A stretch of 64,000 nucleotides of DNA from Oscillospiraceae bacterium (GCA_015067175.1 SVMX01000006.1:111105-175104), one strand, 5' to 3'; positions 17,515-27,408 are shown, counted from the first letter of the stretch. Translations and numbers: made by a program. Notes: a model not told the origin generated them from the letters alone.

Positions 17515-20193
17515 TTATTTAGTCAAAAGAGCAGCGACTATCTTAGCGGTATGATATCTTTTCAGCGGTGCTTTCTTTTTTTGCATCGAATTATACAGCC
17601 CGGAAAGTACTTTGGAAAGCTGTAGCATTTCATTATCATCAAGCTCGCAGTTTCCGAAAGCCGCCTTTTCAAGAAGGCTTGAATTCTCAGTCATACCCGC
17701 ATTGAAAAGCTCATCGCAGTGCTCATAGTATCCAGTAGGTAGCTGGCCGCGTTCAGGGCAGGCTTCATGGTAATACAAAAGCTCGATAATGCAGCTGTAA
17801 ACGCTTGCAGCGCTTAAGTACGGGGCTTTTTTCAATGCGGCTTCCGCATCGTTTTTAAGCCTGCGCAAGTGTGTTATCAGAAGTGCCGCACACAGTATCA
17901 GCGCCAATGCAGCTATGCCTGTAATTACTACCCATAACGGAAATTCAAACGTAGGCTTGTTGTCGTCAACAGCGTCACTTGAAGAAGTATCCACATCGGA
18001 AGATGTAGAAGATGATGTGTTCGAATTTGGAACACTGCTTTCATTTTCATCAGAAGAACCGTATTCTTTAGTTTCCTCGTCAGGTTTTGAGTCGGGAGCT
18101 TCTTCCGTTTTTGAAGTCGTTCCCCCGCTCTCTTTCGTTTCATCATCACTCGGTCTGTCAGAGCCGCCCGCACTTACAGCGGCGGCAGTCGGGTCGAATG
18201 TAACCCAACCCAGCTCGTCGATATATACCTCGACCCAAGCGTGGAGATTTTTCTGTTTGAGCGTTACTGTATTGCCAAGCACTGAGTCGGGATAAATACT
18301 GAAGCCTGTGCAATAGCGCGCGGGAATTTTAAGCTCTCTGAGCATCAACGTCATGGCTGTGGCAAAAAGCGAACAATGTCCCCTTTTCGTTTTTGTCAGA
18401 AATTGCATCAAAGCGCCTTCGCCTTTATTTTCGCCCGACAATGAATATTTGTAATTTTCTATAAGGAAATCACATATCGTCTGCGCCGCAACATAGCGAA
18501 AATGCGACTCATGGGAAAGATCATATCTCAAAGAAGTAAGACTAAGCAGATCGTTTTCCCGCATGAATGCGATAAGCTCACTATGTATTTCTTCAGGAAC
18601 GGAACGCGTCCAAAGGTAAGAATCTTCAACAAAATCAGTGTAACGGCTGAACACATTATCCTCAGTCATTTCGGGGATAACGCTCTGATAAAGGTCATCG
18701 ACTGTTACATTGTTGTAGCTGTAGGTTTTGATTATCTGCTCAACAGCTTCTTCCTCGGTATAGCGACCGCTTCCGCTGAAATCGTGTATCAATGCAGTAC
18801 ACTGAACGGAATTAATGAACCGATCTGCCGAATCGCTTAGCCTAACACAGAAATCACCGTAAACATCAAAATAAGGACTGTCATAATACGAAAAATCTGC
18901 TGTATAAGACGGTAGAAAAACAATATCAGTCTGCTTGATGTATTCTATTGTGATATCACTGGTGACGATTCCGTTGACATCATCTCTAAGATCGAGCACA
19001 TCAAGCACGGCATTCAAAACATGAGCCTCAGCAGGCCTGTATGCGTCCTTTAGCGAGCCGTAGTTCCATTTTTCGTTTTTTAAAGGCGTAGACCAGCTCG
19101 TTCCGTCAAAATCAACGCCTATATCACCGCGCAAGTAGATGTTTTTGTCGCCCGTGAAAGTTACCTTGATGATACTCTCATTTCCTCGTCCGGGATTTGT
19201 TATATTAAGACCCTCTGAGGGTTTTGACGGTGTCGTAAAGAAATCACCTGTCACATTATCGGGGTCGCCTGAGCTGTCATCGCCTATCTCGGCGTCGGCA
19301 GTAAAAAGCTCATAGAAAGAAGAATAGTCAATGCAGCTTTTCTCACCAAACACAGTCATTCCGATAATAAAGCACACTCCGAATATCACAGCGCAGAATA
19401 TTCCAGAGGCAAAATATTTGGAGTAAAAGCTGAACCTCATACCAATACGCTTAAAAAGCTTGGCTTTTCCGGTTGCTTTAAGAAAGCTGCGCTCCTCTTC
19501 TTTAAGCTGTTGTTTATAAGAAACAGCACCTGCGCCTGTGACAGCGAGACCGTCCTTATAGTTCAGTTCTATCGCAGCAGCTGCCGCAAAAAAGACAGAC
19601 GCAACAACGAACCATACATTTATCTCAAGCTTTTCAGCGAAAAGCGACGGTATCCATAACACCATAAAGCCCGCTAAAGCAGGAAATGTACGCACTCGTT
19701 TTTTCATCGAGCCTGCGCATAGCATCGCATAAAGTGCGCACAAAATGAATCCGCCGAGCATTACACCCTCACGATAGAGAGAGTTCGCCGAGGTCAGCAT
19801 ATACTCTTTGTGGATAAGATATGGCTTTGGGTGAAGTATCCTACCGTCAACAAGCATCATAGCAGCATCAACGAAATAGGAAAACCTTAACCAAAAGGCG
19901 TCGAAATTGAAATAAATTATCGGCGCGAATATAATTCCCAGCGCAGGAACAACATACCTGCGGCCCACAAAAACAAACAAAGCCGACAGCAAAGCTGTAC
20001 ACAGTGCAGTAATTCCGCCGACAAAAAACAATGATATCGGTAACTCATACTGACTGAAAATGTATAGCATTGAAGCAGCCGAAAGCGCAGAGCAAAACAA
20101 TATCCTCTGCAATATAAGCGCAAAAGCCTTAGGCTTTCGACTGTAGTATCTGTCAAACACTAAAATTCCGTCTGACCGCTTTCTTTTATTCAT
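17515..20193 (-). CDS. TgpA-like transmembrane transglutaminase
   Basis: A membrane protein of 892 residues. About seven hydrophobic helices fill residues 25-290. An extracellular domain carries the transglutaminase-like triad: Cys607 in RGHCSLFATA, His651 in NLHAWVEVYI and Asp667 in VTFDPTAA. A Ser/Thr/Glu-rich linker (about 675-750) leads to one more helix and a cytoplasmic DUF4129-like tail. This is the layout of TgpA/DUF3488 proteins, which process or cross-link cell-envelope proteins. The usual MoxR and DUF58 partners are absent; the neighbours are a tubulin-like protein and a nitrilase. AGAGGATT precedes the ATG. Confidence 0.9.
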   Translation of the reverse strand: MNKRKRSDGILVFDRYYSRKPKAFALILQRILFCSALSAASMLYIFSQYELPISLFFVGGITALCTALLSALFVFVGRRYVVPALGIIFAPIIYFNFDAFWLRFSYFVDAAMMLVDGRILHPKPYLIHKEYMLTSANSLYREGVMLGGFILCALYAMLCAGSMKKRVRTFPALAGFMVLWIPSLFAEKLEINVWFVVASVFFAAAAAIELNYKDGLAVTGAGAVSYKQQLKEEERSFLKATGKAKLFKRIGMRFSFYSKYFASGIFCAVIFGVCFIIGMTVFGEKSCIDYSSFYELFTADAEIGDDSSGDPDNVTGDFFTTPSKPSEGLNITNPGRGNESIIKVTFTGDKNIYLRGDIGVDFDGTSWSTPLKNEKWNYGSLKDAYRPAEAHVLNAVLDVLDLRDDVNGIVTSDITIEYIKQTDIVFLPSYTADFSYYDSPYFDVYGDFCVRLSDSADRFINSVQCTALIHDFSGSGRYTEEEAVEQIIKTYSYNNVTVDDLYQSVIPEMTEDNVFSRYTDFVEDSYLWTRSVPEEIHSELIAFMRENDLLSLTSLRYDLSHESHFRYVAAQTICDFLIENYKYSLSGENKGEGALMQFLTKTKRGHCSLFATAMTLMLRELKIPARYCTGFSIYPDSVLGNTVTLKQKNLHAWVEVYIDELGWVTFDPTAAAVSAGGSDRPSDDETKESGGTTSKTEEAPDSKPDEETKEYGSSDENESSVPNSNTSSSTSSDVDTSSSDAVDDNKPTFEFPLWVVITGIAALALILCAALLITHLRRLKNDAEAALKKAPYLSAASVYSCIIELLYYHEACPERGQLPTGYYEHCDELFNAGMTENSSLLEKAAFGNCELDDNEMLQLSKVLSGLYNSMQKKKAPLKRYHTAKIVAALLTK

Positions 20194-20216
20194 TCAAAAT
20201 CCTCTGCAACGGCAAA

Positions 20217-20238
20217 AGCCTCCGCGTGAACGGAAGCT
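20217..20238 (-). other. Weak intra-operon hairpin
   Basis: An eight-base stem with one G-T pair on the minus strand between the tubulin-like and transglutaminase genes, followed by TTTTGCC. It could reduce read-through into the transglutaminase gene. Confidence 0.35.
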
Positions 20239-20247
20239 GCCGCATTC

Positions 20248-22539
20248 TTATTTAAAAATATGGATACCATGTTTTTTCAGTGAGTCGTTCACATACGCAT
20301 AATGCAAATTTTCCCACTGCTCGTATCCCGGAAACTTTTCAAGCTCAACATCAGCTTTTATCTGAGATACACAGGCTGCTCCGTTTAAAACAGAGCCGTT
20401 CCAGATGTAATTCATGCCCTTATACTCAGCGCGAAGTCCTGCTATATCGTCCTGCTTTGTTGCTTTAGGACAGATAACTCTGTTCAGTGCAAAATCATCT
20501 GCCACAGGAGTTGCAACCGATACATTTGTAATGCAATCCTCAATACTCTGACGTATCACGTCTTTTTTGCCGAAAAGATCGCACAGCTCATTCAAAGACA
20601 TCGACAGGAAGGAAGCAAAGCATCTTTCCACTACCTTAGCGGCGGCGCGAGCAAGTGCTGTTTCGTCGTCGGCATCTACCTCAAGTATGCCCGAATGGGC
20701 AAACGCTCTCGAAAGCACGTCAGACGGAACATCATCAACCAGCTTATCAAGCTTCTCGCACACTTCAGGATCAGAAAGAGAGAAAGCGTCAAAAGCACAG
20801 CATTCATCAGTCATATCAGCTGATATTTCCTCAATGATGGTCTTTCTGTTCTTTGCAATGGTTTCGAATGCTTCCGTAGCAACTTTCAGCGTATTTTCGA
20901 GGTAGTCATTCAGCTTGTCGTACAAATCCTGATAGAAATCAATGAGAGTGCCGCCTGTGCGCAGCTTGCAGCTGTAATTTGCAAACTCATGAAGCTCGAA
21001 TGTGTACTGCTCAACAGCCTTTCCCACAAAAAGCGGCGAGGTCTTTACTTTCATGTATGCAGTACGAGCGAGATTTCGCGCACGCTCTACCTGTTCCTCC
21101 ATATCACTGACCTCATCTTTTGTTTTTGCTATTGCAACGCGAAGCTGATTAAGGCATTTTCTGATAAGCTCAGCAGCATAGAAAGGTCCCTTTTCAAAAT
21201 CGGATTTCGCTTCCTCGCAGACCTTGATAACACTTGTGGATATCTCTTCAAGACATATCTCAGCGCCTTTTTTGGTTGAGTTGGAAATACGCTCAAGCCA
21301 AGATTCAACATAATCATTGGCAGCATCGCTGCTGACTTTCAGCGCGCGCGGAGCAAACACGGGGTTAAGCTTCTCATCAAACTCCAAAGCAGGAAGATCC
21401 CCCGCTTTTTGAGCAAGAAAACGCTCGTCGGGAGTTACAAGAGTACCGTAATGACCAAGCAGCATTTCTCCGACATTGTTTTTATTCAGCTCATGGTTTA
21501 TAAGAGTAAACACCTTGATGCAAAGATATGAGAACATCTTACCCAGAGGCGCCTCGCAGACTTTTACCCCATAGGAAAGATAGCGGAAATCATGCGAATC
21601 GTTCGGGCGAAGCATATTATACGACATAATACGCTCTGCGTCATCATCTTTGCTGAACAATATCTCCATGCGATTGAGTATCTTCTCTGCGGCGGTGTCG
21701 AGCGTCAAAGCGTAATTCTTTTCAGCACTCGCTATGAAGCAGGCGTTAAAAGGCGGTTTATCGGAGGTAACCTCAAAAGTTGAGGTATACTTTTGGACAA
21801 AATGTCTTTTTTTGCACTGGAACATATCAAGCTCGTTCTTAGTTACTACAGCATTTGCGAAATAGTTGCTCTGATCGCGCTGATCGCTTTCAAACAGCAC
21901 TGCTGTATCCGGAGCGAACATATACGCATTTATCTTCACCTGATAGGGCGAATCCTCAAAAAGCTTTTTCAGGATATAAGCAAGGTCGATAAACATTCCA
22001 CCGAAGAAAATATCGCCGATGTTTCCTGTGAGGATTATTTCAAGAGATTTGTCAGAACCTGCAAAAGCACTTATTGCATCACCTGCAATACGGATAATGT
22101 TTTTAATATTGTGAAAAAGCGCAATTCTGCCGCCTTGTCTTTTTGTAAGTCCGTAAACAGGGGTTGCGGGAGAATAGTTTTTCAGTCCGCTGTCAAACCA
22201 ATCCAAAGCATATTGCGGTAGTCTGCCGGGATTATTCAAATATTTATATATTGCCTCGTCGGGAATGATAGGCAGTTTTTCCCCCTCAGAAAGAACAGAG
22301 CCTTTGCAGGAAGCCGCTTCAAGGTAGGAATCCTCGGCAATTCCGAGAAATCTCACTTTTTTATCATCTGTACCGAAGCGCTTTTCTGTGATGTGCTTGC
22401 ACTGAAGCGCACAATCAACACCGTTCTTACCGATGCCAATTATAAAAAGCCTGTTTATTCCGAACAAGCTTTTATTGACGTCAGTCAGCTTCATAACCCT
22501 TTCGGGCTTAAGCCAATCTATCTTTCTTTCAATTTCCAT
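20248..22539 (-). CDS. Tubulin-like protein (Tubulin_2-type), divergent
   Basis: A soluble protein of 763 residues. The N-terminus has a Rossmann-like nucleotide strand-loop, LFIIGIGKNGVDCALQCKHI (about residues 31-50). LEIILTGNIGDIFFGGMFID sits where tubulins carry the GGGTGSG loop, but most of the glycines are lost. A long helical, coiled-coil region fills residues 420-620. Known tubulin-like (Tubulin_2) proteins of Firmicutes share this opening and length. The family call is likely but not certain, and GTP binding is in doubt. It sits between a nitrilase and a transglutaminase gene in one operon. The ATG at 22539 has GGTGGGG upstream. Confidence 0.6.
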   Translation of the reverse strand: MEIERKIDWLKPERVMKLTDVNKSLFGINRLFIIGIGKNGVDCALQCKHITEKRFGTDDKKVRFLGIAEDSYLEAASCKGSVLSEGEKLPIIPDEAIYKYLNNPGRLPQYALDWFDSGLKNYSPATPVYGLTKRQGGRIALFHNIKNIIRIAGDAISAFAGSDKSLEIILTGNIGDIFFGGMFIDLAYILKKLFEDSPYQVKINAYMFAPDTAVLFESDQRDQSNYFANAVVTKNELDMFQCKKRHFVQKYTSTFEVTSDKPPFNACFIASAEKNYALTLDTAAEKILNRMEILFSKDDDAERIMSYNMLRPNDSHDFRYLSYGVKVCEAPLGKMFSYLCIKVFTLINHELNKNNVGEMLLGHYGTLVTPDERFLAQKAGDLPALEFDEKLNPVFAPRALKVSSDAANDYVESWLERISNSTKKGAEICLEEISTSVIKVCEEAKSDFEKGPFYAAELIRKCLNQLRVAIAKTKDEVSDMEEQVERARNLARTAYMKVKTSPLFVGKAVEQYTFELHEFANYSCKLRTGGTLIDFYQDLYDKLNDYLENTLKVATEAFETIAKNRKTIIEEISADMTDECCAFDAFSLSDPEVCEKLDKLVDDVPSDVLSRAFAHSGILEVDADDETALARAAAKVVERCFASFLSMSLNELCDLFGKKDVIRQSIEDCITNVSVATPVADDFALNRVICPKATKQDDIAGLRAEYKGMNYIWNGSVLNGAACVSQIKADVELEKFPGYEQWENLHYAYVNDSLKKHGIHIFK

Positions 22540-22551
22540 GAAATCCCCACC

Positions 22552-23328
22552 TCATTCATAAAAATTTCTGTATAATTCCGTTCGTTTATCACCCATGACA
22601 GGAAAACGGCTTCTAAGCTGTCTTACATCTTCGGAGCTTATATCAGCATAGATAAGCTCCTCGCAAAAAGCTTCAGCGCACGCGATGATTTTACCGTCAG
22701 GAGCTATTATAACGCTGTCACCCGAATATGAAGTATCTGCGTCGCCGACACGGTTACAGCCAACGATATAGCACTGATTTTCGATAGCGCGGGCTTTAAG
22801 CAATGTTAGCCAATGGTCTTTGCGTTCGCTGCTCCAGTTAGCGCTGACAATGATACAGTTGCATTTCTGCGAAAGCTTGCGAAAAAGCTCCGGAAAACGC
22901 AGATCGTAGCATATCGTAAGTCCTATATCCATATCATTCAAAGCAAACGAGCAAACGCTATTCCCTGCCTTATAAGGTTCTTCACCGATGGAAAACGGGT
23001 GTATCTTGTCGTAGCTCGTGACAATGTTTCCGCAGGCGTCAACAGCAACAAGCCTGTTAAAACATTTACCGTTTTCATGGACAGCAACACCGAAAACACT
23101 CGCAACACCGTACTTTTTGGAGCAAGCGACAAAAAAATCTATCGTTTCGCTATCACCCGAAGGCTCGGAAAATGAGGTATCAAGTGTAAACCCAGTCAGA
23201 GACAACTCAGGAAAAACAATTACATTACAAGCCAAAGCAGAGGCCTTTTTAAAAAAAGCCTCACACTTGAGCATATTTTTATGTTTATTTTCCCAGATCA
23301 CGTCATACTGAGCCGCACATATTCTCAT
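22552..23328 (-). CDS. Carbon-nitrogen hydrolase (nitrilase superfamily)
   Basis: A cytoplasmic amidase of 258 residues. The Glu-Lys-Cys triad is visible as Glu41 (VFPELSLTGF), Lys108 (SYDKIHPF) and Cys140 (GLTICYDLRFPELFR). The closest matches in pattern are omega-amidase (Nit2-like) and deaminated glutathione amidase types. The real start is the ATG at 23328, behind AAGGGGCGG; an extension upstream to 23388 runs across the promoter. It is the first gene of an operon with the tubulin-like and transglutaminase genes. Confidence 0.93.
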   Translation of the reverse strand: MRICAAQYDVIWENKHKNMLKCEAFFKKASALACNVIVFPELSLTGFTLDTSFSEPSGDSETIDFFVACSKKYGVASVFGVAVHENGKCFNRLVAVDACGNIVTSYDKIHPFSIGEEPYKAGNSVCSFALNDMDIGLTICYDLRFPELFRKLSQKCNCIIVSANWSSERKDHWLTLLKARAIENQCYIVGCNRVGDADTSYSGDSVIIAPDGKIIACAEAFCEELIYADISSEDVRQLRSRFPVMGDKRTELYRNFYE

Positions 23329-23356
23329 AATACCGCCCCTTACAAGTCCTATTAAT

Positions 23357-23385
23357 ATTATATAATAAATCCGTGTGATTGTCAA
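23357..23385 (-). promoter_or_regulatory. Consensus sigma-A promoter of the nitrilase operon
   Basis: A perfect TTGACA, a 17-base spacer and a perfect TATAAT on the minus strand, about 30 bases before the ATG at 23328. Confidence 0.88.
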
Positions 23386-23464
23386 CACGAAATGTGTATT
23401 TATAACAAAAATTAACCGATGATTAAGCTTTTACAAGATAAATTCTGCTTTTTGTAAAATAATA

Positions 23465-23493
23465 TGGACATAAACGGCGAATTGTGGTATAAT
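23465..23493 (+). promoter_or_regulatory. Sigma-A promoter of the GH74 gene
   Basis: TGGACA, 17 bases and TATAAT preceded by TGG (extended -10). It lies 43 bases before the ATG at 23536, so the gene still looks transcribed. Confidence 0.75.
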
Positions 23494-23535
23494 ATACACA
23501 TATTTTCTTTAATCTTATATTCAAGGAGAGCTACG

Positions 23536-25764
23536 ATGAATAGATTTACCAAAAGAGCATTCGCTGCTGCTACATCAATACTGATGTGATCTTCTCTGTT
23601 TACGGGCTGCGGCGGAAGCGGAAATTCCTCTGCTGACAATGTCAGCGACAATCAATCCGATGTGATATCTGACGGCAGCGACAACAGCGGCGCTGTTAAT
23701 ACAGGCTGGACTTATGGTCAGGTTGCTGTTGGCGGCGGCGGTTTTGTTACAGGCGTTTTCAGTACTTGTGAGGAAGGCGTTTTTTACGCGCGCACAGACG
23801 TCGGTGGAGCTTATCGCTGGGACGATAGCACAAAGCAGTGGCGTTCCCTCAACTACTGGGTGTCTGAAGATGACGTTGGATTGATGGGTATAAGTGCTAT
23901 CGCTGTTGACCCGAGCAACGCGGCAAAGGTATACCTTCTTGCAGGTACAAGCTATTTCAGCGGTGGAAAGACCTGTATCCTTATTTCCGATAACTATGGC
24001 GAGAGCTTCACTGCCGTGGAAGTTACCGACCTTATCAAAAACCACGGTAACGGCATGGGCAGAGGTAATGGTGAGCGACTTGCAATAGACCCCAACAATC
24101 CTGATATTCTTTATGCGGGCGGCAACACAGGCGGTATAATTAGAAGCACTGATGGTGGTCATACATGGAAGCCTGTTACCGGCTTTCCCATTACTGCTAC
24201 AACAAATCAAAACGGCGTAAACATCATAGTTTTTGATCCTACAAGTGAAAAGGACGGCACCACACAGCGTATTTACGCTTCAGTTTCACAGAGTAAAGAT
24301 AATATCTATGTTTCGGAGGATGCAGGAGAAACATGGAGCCTACTGCCTAATACACAAAATGCAATGCCGCAGAGGATAAAGCTTGACTCCAAGGGTAATC
24401 TTTACGTCACTTACGGTGACACCGAAGGTCCCTGGGGAATGTCTAGCGGCTCTGTTTACAAATACGATATTGCAGCAGGCACTGCAGAGAACATTGCCCC
24501 TGCAAGCACACCTTTTTCTGATATAGCTATCGACCCAAATGACGAGCAGAAAATGGTGCTGACTACCGCTTGCACGTGGCAGCAGCAGCCAAACGGAGCT
24601 TTCGGCGACATTATCTACACGACCACTGACGGCGGCAAGAACTGGACAAATATCCTTACAAACGCCACAATGTCCAACAATGATATGGGTTGGATAGACG
24701 GATATGCATTTCACTGGTGCTCTTCCCTTGCGCTCAATCCCTTTGACACCGACGAGATCATGGTTACCAGCGGCAACGGTATTTTCGCTTGCGATAACAT
24801 CTGGGACGAAAAGCCTGAGCTTTACTTCAATTCCAAGGGCATCGAGGAAACCGTTCCGATGGATATGATAACCCTTGAGGACTACCCTCTCGTTTCAGCA
24901 GCACTTGACTATGACGGATTTGTTCATGACGATATCTACACGCCTGCAACAAGACATGGTGGTCAGATAGGCTCTGTAACCAGCATCACAGTTGCACCTC
25001 AGAACAGAGATTACTGGGCTAAGGTCGGCGGCAGCGACAGCGAGCAGCTTCTCACCTACACGATTGACGGCGGCAAGACTTGGAACAAAATAACCAACTC
25101 CCCTGAAGCAGGAAAGGTCTACCACAGCGGAAAGGTCGCTTTTAACGCAGATGGCTCACGCCTTATATGGAGTCCCGAGAACGCTTACAGTGCTTACTAC
25201 ACTGAGGATTTCGGCAAAACATGGACAAAGTGCGAGGGTATTATCGGCAAGAGCATATATGTGATAGGCGATTCAATCAGCCCCGACCATGTCTATGCAT
25301 ACGGCAACGACAAGGTATATGTAAGCTCCGACGGCGGAAAGAGCTTTGAAAAGGTTGCAACCGACCTCTTCCTCATGGAAGACAGGCTTTGCGTTTCTCC
25401 GACCGAGGAGGGCACATTCTATCTGCCTGCGGGTGCCGGACTTTACAAGACCACCGACTACGGCGCAACTTTCACCAAGTACGAGGGTGTAAAGGTCTGT
25501 GACGGAGTAAGTCTTGGCAAGGCTAAAAACGATGGCGACCCCTATGTTATTTATATCTACGGCACAGTTTCTGATAATTCTACAAAGGGTATTTATATGT
25601 CAGAAGACGACGGCGCAACCTGGACGCGAGTAAACGACGACGCTCACCGCTTTGGTGGACTTGGCAACGGTGACTGGATTTGCGGCGACCTTAACGTTTA
25701 CGGTCGTGTGTATATGAGTACCGTTGGTTTAGGTATCTGCTACTGCGATAAGACCGAAAAATAA
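23536..25764 (+). CDS. GH74-type xyloglucanase lipoprotein, interrupted by an in-frame TGA
   Basis: A secreted xyloglucan-degrading protein of the GH74 family. The ATG at 23536 lies behind AAGGAG and opens a lipoprotein signal peptide (Lys-Arg core, lipobox LFTGC). Codon 18 is TGA (23587-23589), and the frame then stays open to 25764, with no frameshift. The BNR-type beta-propeller is clear: YARTDVGGAYRWD (Asp88, a catalytic candidate), many Asp-box repeats such as STDGGHTW, TTDGGKNW and SEDDGATW, and a second half from YAFHWCSSLALNPF. The second catalytic Asp cannot be placed. Restarting at GTG 23662 would make a protein without a signal peptide. It may be a pseudogene, a sequencing error or a readthrough. 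Confidence 0.85.
23587..23589 (+). other. In-frame TGA inside the GH74 signal peptide
   Basis: This codon lies between ATG-start codon 17 and the lipobox. The reading frame on both sides encodes a plausible signal peptide, so a single substitution is the simplest cause. Confidence 0.9.
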
Positions 25765-25778
25765 GCAATACACAGAAA

Positions 25779-25806
25779 ATCTCCTCCGCGTGAAAACGGA
25801 GGAGAT
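25779..25806. terminator. Bidirectional terminator between GH74 and the anti-sigma gene
   Basis: A perfect ten-base stem with an eight-base loop, followed on the plus strand by ATTTTTTATT. It lies between the convergent stops at 25764 and 25812. Confidence 0.85.
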
Positions 25807-25811
25807 ATTTT

Positions 25812-26861
25812 TTATTCAGCTGTAAGGTCGAAATAAACGCCGCCTATCTCAATACCGACAAGCTCGTCGAAGTCAAATTCAATGCTGTAATCTGCCCAGC
25901 GTGACGGGTTGTTGGTAATCTTGTATATCTCACCGCTTTGCCAGATATAGCAGTCATCACTAGAGCCGCCCGAGCCTTTAGGCAACTCTATCCTTTCGCC
26001 GTCCGAAAGCACAAGCGCTACAGTTTTGTTACTCACTTCAGCGTTGTATTCCTCCCAAGAAAGCGTTGAATATGATCTCCAGCCGCCCGATGGCAAATCT
26101 TCCGTAATAACAAGACCGTAGTCGTCATTTGCGTACAGAGCATAGGAAAGCGGCGAAATTTCAATGTATGTCGGTGTCAGATACTTGCTTGCGCGCTCAT
26201 CGCCAACAATTTTGAAACGTTTAAATTCCATAGTGCTTTCTATATCTATAGACGCAATTTTGTTGAAGCTGTTCACCATAGAATAACACAGATATCCTGA
26301 CAGCTCCTCGGTGCTCTGCAAAGCGTTCTCACTGTTAAGATAAAAATAGCGGTCTGTCGCAGTGCGAAGCTCTTTGACTTCATGGCTGCCGAAAGATGTT
26401 ACACCGGTACGATCGGCATTATCACAGTCTATGCGTAAAATGCGGTGCGAGGAGTTAGGCTCAGCTCCAAAAGGCTCTCCCGCAAGCCACTGTTCACCGC
26501 GCTCGTCAAGAGCCTCGTAATGCACTGCCGCATGGATATGACTGCCGTCACTGAGAAGCTGCTCGACAGTTATTTTAACATGACCGTCGCTGTCCTCAAA
26601 AACATTTGACTGTATCTCAGAAGCAAGCACCTCGTTATCGGCAAAAAGATTGGTGAGATAATCAAAGCCAAATGCCGCACCAACGCCGACACCGCCGACC
26701 GCGATAGTCATTGCAGCGGCAACGGGCACTATGACAGCCTTTTTATTGAATTTACTTTTGTGTTTCATATTTTCCGCCTTTCTGATAGCTTCCTCAAAAA
26801 GTTCCTTGTCGCTCCTTTCGGAAGTAATTTTATCGAAAAGCTTATTATATTCCTGCCTCAT
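25812..26861 (-). CDS. Anti-sigma factor, DUF4179-like
   Basis: A protein of 349 residues with a cytoplasmic N-terminal 40 residues, a transmembrane helix (about 41-62), and a large extracellular domain. It overlaps the stop of the ECF sigma gene by four bases (ATGA), the classic arrangement of a sigma factor and its cognate membrane anti-sigma. Its N-terminus probably binds the sigma factor and its outer part senses an envelope signal. The extracellular domain resembles DUF4179, but I cannot confirm it. Confidence 0.8.
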   Translation of the reverse strand: MRQEYNKLFDKITSERSDKELFEEAIRKAENMKHKSKFNKKAVIVPVAAAMTIAVGGVGVGAAFGFDYLTNLFADNEVLASEIQSNVFEDSDGHVKITVEQLLSDGSHIHAAVHYEALDERGEQWLAGEPFGAEPNSSHRILRIDCDNADRTGVTSFGSHEVKELRTATDRYFYLNSENALQSTEELSGYLCYSMVNSFNKIASIDIESTMEFKRFKIVGDERASKYLTPTYIEISPLSYALYANDDYGLVITEDLPSGGWRSYSTLSWEEYNAEVSNKTVALVLSDGERIELPKGSGGSSDDCYIWQSGEIYKITNNPSRWADYSIEFDFDELVGIEIGGVYFDLTAE

Positions 26862-27307
26862 AAATCTTCCTCCTCTGAGAGCATCTTCCTAAGTTCCTTT
26901 CGTGCGCGCGTTAGCCGAGTTCTTACGGCGGCAGAGCTTGTTTTTCGCAGTCTTGCGATCTCCTCTGCCGAATAACCCTCGTAATAGAACAGATATATGA
27001 CCGCACTGCTTTCGGGCTTCAGCCGCTTTACACTTTCGAGTAAATGAAGCTCTTCCCTGCTTTCACAGACTTTTTCGGGCATATCATCTGCTCTGTGCTT
27101 TCGCCACGCGCAGCGCAGCAGATCCTTGCAAAGACTTATCGTTACTCGAATAAGCCACGCTTTGGTGTTTTCCTCGGTGATAAATTCCTCATGTGACTGA
27201 TACAGCCGAACAAAGGCGTCCTCACGGTTTTTCATCATGCTGTAAGCAAGCCTTAACACCGTTGCACGATAAGCCTTGATGTATGCTTCAAATTGCTGCT
27301 CGGTCAT
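26858..27307 (-). CDS. ECF RNA polymerase sigma factor
   Basis: A 149-residue sigma-70 family factor with regions 2 and 4 only: AYRATVLRLAYSMMKNREDAF at the start and a region-4 helix-turn-helix at GYSAEEIARLRKTSSAAVRT. The ATG at 27307 lies eight bases from AGAGGGT. An 18-codon upstream extension runs into the promoter. A sigma-W-like promoter just upstream suggests autoregulation. The membrane anti-sigma follows. Confidence 0.92.
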   Translation of the reverse strand: MTEQQFEAYIKAYRATVLRLAYSMMKNREDAFVRLYQSHEEFITEENTKAWLIRVTISLCKDLLRCAWRKHRADDMPEKVCESREELHLLESVKRLKPESSAVIYLFYYEGYSAEEIARLRKTSSAAVRTRLTRARKELRKMLSEEEDL

Positions 27308-27343
27308 TTTATCACCCTCTCTGAAAGCTGCTTTCATAAGTAA

Positions 27344-27370
27344 GACGAAATATAGTGGCAAAATGTTTCA
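27344..27370 (-). promoter_or_regulatory. ECF-type promoter, likely autoregulated
   Basis: TGAAAC and CGTC are separated by 17 bases on the minus strand, matching the pattern of sigma-W-like ECF promoters (TGAAAC, about 16, CGTA/C). It lies 36 bases before the sigma gene's start. Confidence 0.6.
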
Positions 27371-27381
27371 ATATCGCAGAA

Positions 27382-27408
27382 AAAATCCCCGTAAATAACG
27401 GGGATTTT
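27382..27408 (-). terminator. Terminator of xylB
   Basis: A perfect ten-base stem with a seven-base loop, then TTTTTTCTG on the minus strand, 18 bases past the xylB stop. Confidence 0.85.
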
